This document shows positions 1 to 11,608 of a DNA stretch of 64,000 bases, piece after piece; the stretch's first letter is position 1; every line of letters starts with the position of its first letter. This stretch comes from Chalara sp. BL73 (lineage: Eukaryota; Ascomycota; Leotiomycetes; Helotiales), in the NCBI GenBank assembly GCA_918026815.1, contig CAKJVC010000013.1, positions 434,001 through 498,000 on the forward strand, given 5' to 3'. The position numbers and the translations under genes are program-made. Under the pieces are notes generated by a model, which ran no database searches, was not told the origin of the DNA, and was given only the letters and a program-made list of their open reading frames with translations.

Positions 1-517
1 CAAGCTCTGTGAACTGCTGAATATATCAAGCCTCTCAATATTTCTTCAGCCCTCTGTTCTCCTCATGATAAACCTGGTAAAGAATTAATATCGCCTATAT
101 TTATCGGACAAGGGGAAGTATCATTTCTGCCACTTACCGCATTCAGCCTATATAAACAGCCGCAATTTACATTTAACAAGCTTTTTTCATATCATCACAC
201 GCCATCCCTGTGTATGCGGGGACCCCATAATCAACTCGTGGCTTTCTCAGACCCCCTCCAATGATGGTAAAAACACGTACCTGCAGCGGAGCAATTCGTA
301 TAATAGATCTCCGGAGACACCCTTCGGCATCTCATTAAAGACCGGGATGCTTTGGGATCAATACTGATTAGGTCGGTTGAATGGCCATCTCTGGCCACTT
401 TCCTCATCTTCATTTATGTTTCTACCCGGCCATGCCTATTTTGACTACCATGAGTATATATATCGTTCCTTCCTTTTTCCTAGACATCCAAGCTCATACA
501 ATTCCAAACAAGCAAAG
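1..517 (+). promoter_or_regulatory. upstream region of the acetyl xylan esterase gene
   Basis: No convincing gene lies here. A canonical TATATAAA sits at 149-156 and a second TA-rich stretch (GAGTATATATATCG) at about 450-463. The second is only about 55-65 nt before the ATG at 518, so it fits better as the core promoter if the 5' UTR is short. The reading frame upstream of 518 is open but lacks family similarity, so I treat it as leader. Confidence 0.35.
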
Positions 518-1496
518 ATGTATCTCTTAACCCTCCTAACTGCAGCTCTTGCCATCACCGCCAATGGCGCGGCGCTTGCTCCTCGAGCAGCTGGCCAGCT
601 CCAGCAAGTAACATCCTTCAACGCCGGTCCCACGGCCGCCAAAATGTACATCTACGTGCCGTCCAACAAGAAGACCCCGGCGCCAATCATCGTCGCGATC
701 CACTACTGCACCGGCACCGCGCAAGCCTACTTCTCGAACTCCCAGTACGCAAACCTCGCTGACCAAAAGGGCTTCATCGTCATCTACCCTAACTCACCTT
801 CGTCGGGAGGATGCTGGGACGTCGCGTCCACCACCAGCTTAACCCACAACGCGGGTGGTGACAGCAAGACCATCGTGAACATGGTCAGCCACGCCGTGGC
901 CAACTACGGCGGCGACAAGGACCGCGTCTATGCGACGGGCAGCTCGAGCGGCGCCATGATGACGCAGGTCCTCGCCGGCGCGTACCCGGATGTGTTCAAG
1001 GCCGGCAGCAGCTACTCGGGTGTCCCGGACGGGTGCTTCTACGTGCAAGGCGCGCAGGCGGGGCAGGCGACGCCAGGGTGGAACAACCAGTGCGCGAATG
1101 GGCAGCTCACCAAGACCGATCAGCAATGGGGCGACTTGACCCGGAGCTACTATCCCGGGTATAACGGGACCTATCCCAAGATGCTGATGTATGTCTCGTT
1201 TTCTCCCTCTTCTTTTCCCCTGATCTCTCTTTTCTTCCCCTTGAAAGCTCAACTAATGCGGCGATAGCTGGCATGGAACAGCGGATAATACCCTGCGCTA
1301 CGCAAACTACGCAGAGTCCTTGAAGCAATGGTCTAATGTCCTCAAAGTCACCAAGACCAGGGACGTAGCTAATACTCCGCAATCGGGATACACGCAATCC
1401 ATCTACGGCGACACGCTTGTCGGGTACTCTGGAAACGGCGTTGGACACTCGGTGCCCCTCCACGAGACTGTTGACTTGGCGTGGTTTGGTCTGTAG
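518..1496 (+). CDS. secreted acetyl xylan esterase / feruloyl-esterase-type CE1 hydrolase
   Basis: This is a predicted secreted carbohydrate esterase of family CE1 that would remove acetyl (or feruloyl) groups from plant xylan. Two exons, 518-1188 and 1268-1496, are separated by a GTATGT...TAG intron and give 299 aa. The ATG at 518 is chosen because a signal peptide follows at once (MYLLTLLTAALAITANGAA). An alpha/beta-hydrolase core follows, with the nucleophile elbow GSSSG (Ser143), the Asp in HGTADNT (Asp230) and the His in GVGHSVP (His284). The last two lie in exon 2, so the catalytic triad is complete only after splicing. The length matches single-domain fungal CE1 enzymes, and there is no C-terminal CBM1. 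Acetyl versus feruloyl specificity cannot be decided from sequence; the overall pattern favours acetyl xylan esterase. Confidence 0.9.
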
Positions 1497-2771
1497 ATAG
1501 CAAGCTGATACGGGGGCGGGAAAGGTTAATGGAGAATGTAAATAGGAGAAAAATATGATGATGAAGATGATGTAGATACAGCAAAGTTCAAAATCGGCTT
1601 CAATTCTGAACACTCTAATATTTTTTTATTAGCCCACATTTGAGGCACACAGTACTATAAGGGCTAGCTTAATCTCAGACCCTGCATTCACGTATTTCTT
1701 TGCTTTGGATATACGTGGAAATTGCGTGTTTCAACTTGAGAAATAACCGCCGATTTAATGAAAACTTGAAAATAAATTTCCGCTTTAAGAATTGAGGTTA
1801 TCCACTTTGTGCTTTCCAGTCGCTTGCAAAACGGGCGCCAGGGCATTGCCAGTAAAAGCTAGCACGCGCCAAGGAAGCAATAGTGGTGACGCAGAAGATA
1901 CACTGCGATGTTATAACCCATTAATGATATGACCGCAGACTAAGCCATGTCCAGGACTGATATCTTTTGGCGTTGTAATGGCCCCTGAAATCAAGCTGGC
2001 TATCTTGGCGACAACAAAGAGTGTAACTGTGGAAGGCGTGCCCGAAACTCCGTCGACTCAAGCCTGCGAGGATTAGGCAACCAAGGAGTCATACCTAAGG
2101 AAAGAATCCGCGGCGCAAGAGACTCCTTCTCTTTCAAGGCCCCAGAAACTCTAGAATGAGGCTTATGAAAGCCTCAAGAACGACAATGACACTTCAGAAC
2201 TTGTTAATGGCTACCCATGCCAAGGACAGACACGTGAGTATTACTTTCATTTTCGTGGCTTTTTGTCCTTGACAGGCTGGTCAATCCTAAATAAGGGTTG
2301 CTTAGTTTTAGTTGTTTATAATATAATATAACATTTTTCCAGTGTCAATTCTCTTAAGACGAAAGTTCAGCAGAGTGGCATATGATTCTTATTGCCTAGA
2401 TTCTAAGACAGCCATGCAGGAACACAGCAACACAGCCTCGTCCTCCACGGCTGAGAAACTCGCCGATCTTGGCAATAGTGTCCAAGCCTAATTCTTGTGT
2501 TCCAGCTTGACTTCTGATATTGGAGAAATTTTAATAGAGCGAAAAGCTAACTTGGAATATGGAAAAGCATATATTCAAAAAGGTTCGTATTTGAGTCAAT
2601 ATTGAATGAAATGTAATAAAGCGAATGACCTAATATCCGTGTCAACAATCTGCCCCCAACTTCTCAGTTGTAGAGCTCGTCCCAGCACAGCCCATAGTCA
2701 CAACTTAGTCGGTTTGCTGTCGTCACAAAAATAATGATCGTCAATGCTATGACCTCCTACTACTTCCCCCA
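1497..2771. other. intergenic, no gene seen
   Basis: About 1.3 kb with no open frame resembling a known family on either strand. Composition is mixed and moderately AT-rich. It must contain the terminator of the esterase and the promoter of the gene starting at 2772. Confidence 0.5.
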
Positions 2772-4549
2772 ATGTCTGTCGGATTCGGTTTCTCAGCCGG
2801 TGACTTCATCTCTGCCCTCCAACTTGTAACTACCGTCGTGAACGCCTTGCGCGAAACCGGTGATTCCTCAACCGAGTACCAAGCTCTTATAAAGCAACTC
2901 TACACACTGGAATCTGCTCTTATCCGTGTAAAGCAGCTCGACTTCGACGATGTACAGCGTGCAGAAGTGGTTGCGCTGCGGCAGGCGGCAGCGCAATGCC
3001 AGAATACAATTGATACGTTTTGGGAGAAGATCAAGAAATACCAGCCGAGTTTGAGAGCGGGAGGGAGCGGGAGCAGGGTGATGGATAGCTGGAGGAAGAT
3101 CAAATGGGCTTTGTGTAAGAAGGAGGATGTGGTGAAGTTTAAGACGGATTTAATGGCCCATACAGAGAGCATTGACATTCTGTTGACCACGGTCCATATG
3201 TCAGTTGCAAGCTCGTGAATTCTTGGCACTAAATGCTGATAAACCAGGGGTGCGACAAGGATTGAGGGAAAGAAGAACGAGGATAATCACCGAACGTTGG
3301 CGGGGAAAATACAGGATTCCTATTTCGGGTGTATGCAGAGGATGACAATAGTGTTGGAGAATGTGTCGAGGTAGGTGGTCACTGGTATGTGCCCGAAACA
3401 TCAGCTTATACAGGACTAGTGGTATTCAACAAGGAAAGCAGCTCTTGGAGATGACAGCAAAAGTCATGTGAATTTAAACATGTAATGTATTTGAAATGCG
3501 ATGTGCTGATAATGAGAATAGCCAGACAAATGTACAAATCTTCCAAGTCGTTTTGAACCTACAGAATATAGTCACCAGAATACCCGGACAGATTGAACGT
3601 CAGCAACCTGTCTACCTTATTGATGCCCTCGGGAGACACCAGCCTTTTCACCTTGAGTTCATTATGTCTGCAGAGGTAAGCTAATTATCTTTTCTCGCAA
3701 CTAGAACTCGGGCTAACAGGTTAAGGCATTCGTTTCCGTGCTTCAAGCCAACTTCAAGAATATCGGCCCTGGGTCAAGGAAAATTAAGAGAGGGGAATTT
3801 GCAATACAGGATTCTGTTACTAAAAGGGATGTTGATCTTTCTTTACCATGGGAGTCTTGCTTCTGTCCAGGACAGCGGGTGGACATGAGCATGGTCTTCA
3901 ATTCAGCCGAAGCATCCCAAAGGCGTTGCCCTAAATGTTATGAAGATAACGATGATGACTTCACCGAAGGTCAGGACATTGAATGGTTTGTGCCGAAGTC
4001 CACTTCTGTTGTGGTTTGACTGACCCAAGCGTAGTCGCAAGTGCAATATGATATATCGTCGAAATATTTTATGGAACAGGCGAGATCCTTTAATAGCACC
4101 TGACGTTGAGCATGAGATGGAAGACTTTGTTCCTCTTGATAACTCATACTCCACAGGAGAAAGAGGAAAGAGGAAACGTTTGCACCATGAGGATGAAGAG
4201 ATGGCTCTTTTTCGACGGGTTAGACTCAAAACATCAGCCATATTTCCAGAAACAGGGCTTGAAATCTCTAGGACCGGAATTAGCGATGGATAAACTGCAG
4301 GCGATAGGCAGTCACTTCCACAGCAAGATCCTACCCCTCTGTATACAATTCACGGCCTCCCCACCAATAAACCCCATGAAGAAGCATTTCGAGCACAAGA
4401 GGTTAAGCGAAACCGTCATTAGAGAGGTTTTACTGAAGCTCGATAACGTCGAGACAGGAGGAGACTCGGAAGTTAGGGAGAAGAGAAAAGCATTGGTTCG
4501 GGAGATACAGACCGTGCTGGGTCACTTAGATGCTAGGATGTCTGAGTAA
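2772..4549 (+). CDS. STAND-type N-terminal domain plus ubiquitin-like domain protein, 3' end probably disrupted
   Basis: Exons 2772-3199, 3248-3370, 3414-3467, 3522-3675 and 3720-3989 join in phase and give 343 codons. A further exon from 4042 is suggested by a 52-nt GTGCCG...CAAG intron. The N-terminus ([16 protein letters not shown], then a helical stretch) is the helical region found at the front of fungal NACHT/STAND-like proteins. The stretch from [20 protein letters not shown] onward is a fungal ubiquitin-like domain, followed by a CPKC...CNMIYRR pair that resembles a small zinc site. A conserved C-terminal helix ([15 protein letters not shown]... at about 4400-4549) is present, but in a different frame from its apparent upstream partner ([10 protein letters not shown]). 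A TAA at 4291-4293 also lies between. The family is known only as uncharacterised; similarity to fungal cell-death receptors is an inference. The first five exons are secure, the 3' part is not. Confidence 0.72.
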
Positions 4550-4581
4550 TTTGGTCTCAGATAAAATAGTCCTTCCTCTGG

Positions 4582-4609
4582 ACCTGTAGGTGCCTTTTGC
4601 CCTACAGGT
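4582..4609. repeat. 9-bp perfect inverted repeat (hairpin)
   Basis: ACCTGTAGG at 4582-4590 is the exact reverse complement of CCTACAGGT at 4601-4609, with a 10-nt spacer. GGTGCC at 4589-4594 also has its complement GGCACC about 30 nt downstream. It lies just past the 3' end of the STAND-N/ubiquitin-like gene, where a hairpin could form in the transcript; function is unknown. Confidence 0.5.
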
Positions 4610-5296
4610 AACGTGCATTAGGCACCTTCTTGTTGCGCACTCTGCTGCCGTTTCCTCATCCTTCGCCTCTCTATGGCTACCCGATGTCAATCCCCGCTCA
4701 CCATCTTCGCTGTGCACCCCCCAGCCGCTGCACCTTCGCATCTCCTCTCGCCACACATCAAGGTCATCCAACAACCCCAAAACCACCCTCCTCGCACACA
4801 CCCCCAATGCCACACCTTTTTGTCTCCACTTCCCTCAGCCATACCAATACTTTCCGCTCGTCACTATTCCCCACTCTCCATAACCCTTTGCTTCGCAGTT
4901 ACTGCTGTTAGAGAGTCATGACATCGTATAGGTGAAGTCTCGTCAATGTTTGACATAGCTGCCTGAGCATATAACTGTATTTGGATTGTGCCGCCGGAAC
5001 TACGCCATCCACCCTTGAGTTATAGCATCGCCTGAGAGTTCGTCGACTACTAATAGAGAAGCAAACTATTAAGGATTCTTGGGATAGATTAGGCCAACGT
5101 CCCAAGGATATTGCGAAAAGAATCCGGACACCATCAAGCTTCTCCTCCAAAACGTGACTAACACCACTCTCAGAGATGCCATTTTTCTTGATCAAGCCAT
5201 GCAGAGGAAAGTTCAGGGCTGCTCATCGTTGCCTTTCAGTCAACTACGTTCAGGAGGTTAGGGGGAGGAGCCGCTACCACCTCGGAAGACAGGTAG

Positions 5297-5443
5297 TCCA
5301 ATCCTATGTCATCATAAGTAGGCCATTAGAACATCGCCTTTGTAGATCGTGACTTGCCATGAGAGTAGACTGGCAGCCTGCGGTAGACCGACTATCCAAT
5401 CCGGTGTCATCATAAGTAGGTCGCTAGAAATGTCGTCTTCGCA
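5297..5443. repeat. diverged direct repeat, two copies about 97 bp apart
   Basis: Copy 1 is at 5297-5344 and copy 2 at 5394-5443. Both begin TCCAATCC and share TGTCATCATAAGTAGG. Many of the remaining differences are C/T or A/G transitions, as expected if an old duplication had been mutated by a RIP-like process. No coding frame runs through either copy. Confidence 0.5.
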
Positions 5444-6188
5444 AGCTTGCCAATAAAGCCTACGGAGGTGTGCCCTAAGTCGATTGATTTACAATATCAG
5501 AGGGAATATATCCGGGGTCGATGGTTGGACGGCAATTTTAGGGGTGTAGAACCAGTGTCTGAGGGAGGGCATGAAAATGAGGAAGCAATCCAGAAAATGT
5601 GGGTCAAGATAAAATCATTAAATGCTTGAAACTGAAGCCGACTTCGAATTTTACTGTAACTTTTGCTTGTCATACACTGCTGTGTATTTTCATAATCCTT
5701 TCTTTCTCTTAATTTTCTTAGCTTGCATGAGATTTAGGAAGCTAGACTATGTGAACATTCACGTGATTTAGTATATAAGAAGTTGGCCTCGCTTAATTAA
5801 GGGGCACATGCATTTTTGCATCATTGATCAGGGGCATCCGCGCGAGAGAATATCGACCTGTTTAGGTGGAACATCCCGTTCACAGTCATATCACTTTTGC
5901 AATGTAGAAGAGCTGAGGTTTAGCTCACGCCTATATTAAGAGCGCTTATATATTAAGGTGGTTATAGTCAACGGATTACGCGCTTCGACTTTATCATTGA
6001 TTCTCGGTTTAACTACAAAGAAGCGCCACGGAAAATTCTCCGTCTTTGGAAGAGAAAGATCTCGGCACGCGGTTATTCTGAGAGATCTGTCCGGTTTACT
6101 GATACCGTTACGGGTATCACGTGGCGGCCAGTCCCTTAGCATACAAGTCTCTGGTCAAAACTACATGGAATTAGAAGGGAACTACAGC

Positions 6189-8901
6189 TTATAATGCTCC
6201 AACGCCATCTGAACTTGAAGAATCTGGAGAGCCCGGAGAATCCGAAGAATCTGATGAATCTTTCAAAGCAAGTATTTCGTCGTACGTCTCGGGCATGAAA
6301 TCTTCGATCCTTGTAAGCTTGTCAATGCTCGTCCCGGCAGCGCGGAACTCGTCTCTCCTTGCCTTGTTGCGAGCCCGGCGTATTTGCCGCACCTTTGCCT
6401 ATGAGGATGTAGCCGTCAGTTCACGTGCATCATTGGATCTGAAAGAAAAACCCCGGGTTTTCTCCATCCCGGAACATGTGAAAGCATCGGACGTAGACTT
6501 ACCATCTCGATGTCGACTTTTCTCTTTCGCTCTGGCATGTCGTAGTCCCAACGATCTGAGAGTTCCTTCGGCCATTAGCTATCTATGCTCAGCGAGGATA
6601 CGGAGACGAAATAAATACTATACGGTTGTTCTCCTCATACCAATAGTGTGAGGTATGGAACTCATCTGCAGGCTGAGTAGAGATATCTCTATACTCCTCA
6701 TACTTGGCACTTCCGTACTCCCCGGCTTCCACTACCTGAAGAATATCATACACGTCCTCAACTTCGGGGATGACACCTGCAGACTGCGCTAATCTATGGG
6801 TATGAGCGGACTCCCGGCAGTACGGACACAGGAATCTATGTATTCCCTCTTCGTCCCTAAAAGTTATGCTCAACGAGTGCTTTATTTGTAGGGGTCTTCT
6901 TCAAGGAAGGAAGGGATGGGGAATATACTTACCATGCCGCTCTTTGACAGACGTAGTGGCAAAGATGCTCGCACCCATGAAGTTCAATTAGAAGTTCGTT
7001 AATGCCAAACGGCTCACTACACCAGACGCATCCGTTGTCCCAGAACTTCTTTACATTTTCAGGCAGATCGGTGGACGCAATGGGGTGGATGGGAAATAAT
7101 CCAGCCCAGATGTTAGACGGCCGCGACGGGGATCTGGCTGAATAGTTGGTGTCTGCATTGTCTAATGTTTTCAGCCAATCCAAGTGACCATAAAATTGGT
7201 TGTTGATTGGCTCAAGAAGATCCTTGGATATCGAATCGTCTGATGTGTCAAAGACGTAATACAACACGTTCCATGGTCGCTTCTTGTTCCAATCATGAAG
7301 AAGCAGAAAATTCCGACGCCATTTTTGAATCTCTTGGACTCTTCGGAGGACTGCGAACAGGTACTCGTGGGTTGCTATTGAAGGCGCGTGACGAAACAAC
7401 TTTTCGTATTCTTCTGCGCTAGCCCAACCCAGCAATGGCGCTGAACCTGGTGCCGTCGATTCTGCATCCTCTATTGCAGCCGCCAACTTATGCCGTTCGT
7501 CAAATAGGACCACCCGTTTGTTGATCAATGTATCTTCGACATATTCTACTCTCATGGTGGTCTCGAAATCATGGGCCAGCCAACAGAGTTTGAAGAGAAG
7601 TTTCCACATCGGGCTTAGCGAGTAAATATACTACCTCCATTAGCAAATTGGATGAATATTAGTGGAGAAAAATACCTGTTTATATCCTTCGACAACATAG
7701 TCATTGTCTCTTATGTTAGCTTGAAATATTAGTCTTTGATTGGGATCTGTCCGTATCCTGCTAAAGGCTGTGTCTTTTAATGGTTCTGTCAACGGTATGT
7801 CCCTGTCAACAAGTAGATGGCGTCCCAGGTTTCGCAAGGCATCCTCCACCTGCACCGCTATTGAGAGCAATGGTTGAAACTTCTCAGATACAGTTCGAGA
7901 CTCTCCTCCGCAAAGGCTGATTTCTTCTGCTCGGAACCCAAGGTTCAGAGGGATATGTCCCAGTATCTGTCGAAAGCCAAACGGGTTATCGTCCCCCAAA
8001 TTGAGCCCTCGAAAGTGCAAAGCCTCAATCCAGTTGCGGTGCATCATCCAGGACATACGCAACGCCGGGTGCTCGAGGTTCGTTCCGTCAGCTATGGGTT
8101 CTACATTTGTCTCAGGATTCCTCGAATCGAGAAACCGCATCATTGTGAAGATATATTGGAGGAAGTGGAAGACTAGGTCGATCTCGTACCATGCTGCTCT
8201 GACACTCAAATCGGTATTAGTATCATCACAGATCCCATCACCTAAGGTATATATTGCTTGATAAAGAAGTCGTAATTCAACATATTCGGATTCTTTGACA
8301 TGAGGCGATAGATAAACATCCTGTTCAATTTGTATGAGCCAAATACATTAGACAGTGTCCGGAGTTTGCCTACTTTGAAATGCACGTCGCCACCATTTCT
8401 GACCCATTCCTCGTTTGTGGATTCCCGCACCATAGCACTGTAGGCCTCAGAGCTGAGGGTTTCTCTAAGGTACGAGAGGAGTATATCTATAACCGGAGTT
8501 AGCAATATTCAAGAAAATAAACAGCGAGACTGACATTGATATGGATTTGCTGGCTCAGTTTGACCCCCTAGAAGGGTTGATATCTCTGCTGGGAGAGTGT
8601 TCAAATAATTATTTTCATATCGTCCGCGGAAAATGTCACTGACTCTGGCGCTCTTTTCCTGCAGGAAAGCATTGAGTACTGCTTCATCAGGGGTTTCATG
8701 TAACAGCTTTGCATCTATTCGCCAATTTTCTGCGCGTATTTCTCGAATCCTTTTCTTCCGAGCATCTATTTGTTCCTGTAGGCTAACCGGATCATGGTAT
8801 ATCCGGCCATTATCGTCTAGATCATCGTCTTCCATATCATAGTCGGCGTCAATATCATCATCGTCTACATTAGCGTCGCTCAGGTCCATGGCGTTCACCA
8901 T
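6189..8901 (-). CDS. large RING-H2 finger protein (putative E3 ubiquitin ligase)
   Basis: Seven exons read right to left: 8901-8535, 8486-8282, 8204-7676, 7630-6933, 6856-6624, 6555-6503 and 6398-6189. They total 2295 nt (764 aa) with all phases closing. The second junction uses a weak GTTGAA donor; a GC donor about 20 nt further on is an alternative. The N-terminus is very acidic (MEDDDLDDNG). A complete RING-H2 finger lies near residues 568-613: CVWC, then CEHLCHYVC, then CPYC. Its eight ligands would be C568, C571, C587, H589, H592, C595, C610 and C613, and intron 4 falls between the sixth and seventh. A basic stretch (RQIRRARNKARR) and a Ser/Asp-rich tail follow. A RING-H2 finger normally recruits an E2 enzyme for ubiquitin transfer; the substrate is unknown. 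The rest of the protein matches no domain I recognise. Confidence 0.75.
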
Positions 8902-9540
8902 TTTAGTTATGCATGATTTCGATATGCATCAGGTGTCCCAGGTTATGATTAGACGTGTGCTACGATAACAGCGAAGGAATGGGTTGACGTGCATATTGAG
9001 GAACTACTAATATAGTTTCTGTCTAAATGTCTTTGGTATCAAAGTTCGTTCATACAAAGGATGCCTTTCAACATGTTTAGCCCTCACAAAGGAGAGATAT
9101 AATGTCAATGGAAACTCTTAACCACTGCCGTCCGGAAAAAGCGCTAGCCGAAACAATCTTTTTTTTGCTATATTTATTTGCTTGCAACTCTTTACAGTAG
9201 CGAGCGATTCTGGTTTCCTCTTTGTCTACTATTGAAGCTTTTAACTTGCCCGGGTTGCCAAGCCGTTTAGGTGAGCAATAGAATGGCTCTGACTAGCTAT
9301 GTCTATCCTTGTAATCTACTTTGTATTCGGTCGCTCGCCGCTTTAAAGGTAGTGCAACTTCTTTTTTATTAACGGCAAAAGGAAAAGTAATATTTTCAAT
9401 TAATAATATTACCATTTGCTTCCTAAGCTTCTATCACTTCAAAAATAGAGATTCAACAACGCTGCTTTGCGTAACAGCAAACGTAACTCACAATAAAGTA
9501 ATAAAAACGTTGAGTTCAATAGAATACCAGGTAATAGTTT
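8902..9540. other. intergenic, no gene seen
   Basis: This is the upstream region of the RING-H2 gene and the 3' side of the HET gene. It is AT-rich, and a short + strand open frame from 9321 runs into the antisense of the HET gene without any recognisable domain. Confidence 0.5.
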
Positions 9541-11608
9541 TTAAACGATGCAGATATCCTTTATCTCCCAGTTCTCTTCTGCCAGACCATCAACAATTGG
9601 GACTTCAACTATGCCTACTCGCCGATACGTGTCTCCTGAATGGTCGTTGATAGGGACAAGTAATAAAGCCAAAGCGGTAGCCACAACATTGTTATACCAG
9701 ATCCATGAAGATATTTGAAACATCAGCGTCACATCAAGCAGTTTCACTTGTATAACATCCTCTTCAAAGACATCGAAATAGCAGACTAAAACATCCAAAC
9801 TGTCAAGCCCCATGTCCCCATCCCAGCGATGGCTTTTATAAGGAACCTTATAAGAATTTAGGTAAGGCTTCGTATTCCCCTGCCAGTCTCGTGCTAAGAG
9901 CGATCTTCCACGGAGCCAGATAGAGCCGGAACTTACGCAGCCGAAGGGATCTTCTTCCTTCATTACAATTTCGTGAGATATCAAGCTAGCTCGTCGTTCT
10001 TCGATTTCGGGATTGGAATGAAAAACTATATTCCAGTAAAGGTCATCCGTAGGGTTTAAGACTCCTGGCAGAGCTTCTAAGGCGGCCCAGCTCCAGGAAG
10101 GTGCAATATATCCTTCCGGTGCCTTTCCAGCACCTCTATTTGTCCATAAAAGTGCCTTGTGTATATCTTCTATCCAAATTCCAGCAGCGTATGTCTTCCC
10201 GGTCTGCTTCTGAATCTCCCTTGCAAGACCAGAGATAGCCGGTAATATATCCTTTTTAATTGTGAGATCCCGACCAAAGTAGTCATTGACTAAGCTATAC
10301 CATCGATTGTAGGGGTCGAAGAATTCTTGAAGGTCAGGAAATTGGCTTCCCCCTATAAATGGTGTTAAGAAAAAACGTTTCATGCAATCTATATTGTCGT
10401 CCCATGAATCCGCTTGTGAATTATCGTCAGACTCACAATACTTGCGGGAATGACACTCCCAGACGATCTGTTCTGAAGTATATAGTAGCGATCGTGGTGC
10501 TAGCACAAACTCCTGCAAAGTCCACGCCCTTCTTGCTACGTATGTATCTCTGTCTCGAAACGTCGGGCAACTGAATACTGCTCGAACACCAATCTCCACA
10601 TTAGACGCCAGTGTGATTTTACACACTTGAGGATCTACTCGACGATGGTTTAAAAATCCAACGTCATCTCCCGAGGCAGAATCAGCACTAATGGTAATTA
10701 TCGCATGTTTGTAATATTCTCTCATGCGAACTGACTCAGCCACCCAGTCCTTGTGATCGTCCTGTAAAATACAAAGAGAGTCAATCCAGAGATATCGATA
10801 ACCTAATTGCCGCGTAGTAATAACTGCATCATAGAATGTCTGAGGCATGTCTTTAAGAGAAATTAGGCGTTTCCTAGCCATTAGATTGCCTGAATCTGTG
10901 ACAAAGTTTGATGTTGAACCCCAGCAATGACTTAAAGCCACCCATTCTCCTTTTTCACGCTTAGTTATCCTTAACCATGGTTCGCGAGATCCATTGGCTG
11001 GACCTACATCGATGATCCGAGTTGGCAAAGCCCGTTTCGTCACTTCTAGGCAGGACTTTCTATGGTTCCCTAGGCAAGTATCTCTCCATTTCCTTGCTAG
11101 TTGAAAACACGTCTCATCATGCGCATACGGCGAAGTAGGTCGGCCGCTGATTATGCCAGAATCAGCAAGTCTACTACCTGATAGGTTCATTAGCTACCGA
11201 TATAATATTGGTGTTGACATGACTATCAATAATTCGATCAAACGGACCTCGAGCCACGAATAATTCAACCCTGGCAGAAATGCGATCCGGTTTATCATAT
11301 CGACCATCTCCTTGCGCATCCACGAAAAAATCCACCTCTGAAATTCCATGCCAAACTTCGACCTCATCCCTACGTTCCCAAGCGTAGGGAGGGACACAAT
11401 AAAGGACTTTTGCCTTATTATAACGACCGGGTTCAATTCCTCTTCGCTGAATTTTGTCTTCAAATTGCCGTAGTACGCAGTCACACAATGGACAACAATC
11501 CTCTGTAGAACAACACGCTTCTAACTCGTTGAAGCTTGAATGGTGCGGAATGATGTCTGCATTAAGCAATCTGCCAATGTCGAGAGACTTACAACAATCG
11601 CAAGCCAT
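9541..11608 (-). CDS. HET-domain (heterokaryon incompatibility) protein
   Basis: Two exons are proposed, 11608-11224 and 11177-9541, giving 673 aa. The acceptor (CTATCAG with a GCTAATG branch site) is good; the donor GTCATG is weak, so the exon edge may move by a few codons. The N-terminus carries a Cys-rich start (MACDCC, later CCPLCDCVL). The HET domain is unmistakable: WVALSHCWGS, then YRYLWIDSLCILQDD about 50 residues later, then RRAWTLQEFVLAPRSLLY. HET proteins trigger cell death when unlike fungal individuals fuse and act as effector domains of fungal NLR-like systems. No NACHT, ankyrin or WD40 repeats are visible in the remaining sequence, so this is a stand-alone HET protein. It lies between the RING-H2 gene and the IFI6-like gene. 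Confidence 0.9.

Larger units (their letters stand above)
4550..6188. other. intergenic with pyrimidine-rich tract and short repeats
   Basis: From about 4630 to 4900 the + strand is CT-rich and open in all three frames. Codon content there looks random and no family is recognisable, so I call no gene. An inverted repeat lies at 4582-4609 and a diverged direct repeat at 5297-5443. Short frames at 5447-5629 (+), 4908-5195 (-) and 5958-6194 (+) show no recognisable domain. Confidence 0.5.

Noticed and set aside
4590..4921. Three overlapping + strand open frames of 82-97 codons
   Set aside because: The region is CT-rich, so stops are rare in all frames. None has a domain, a good start context or splice partners.
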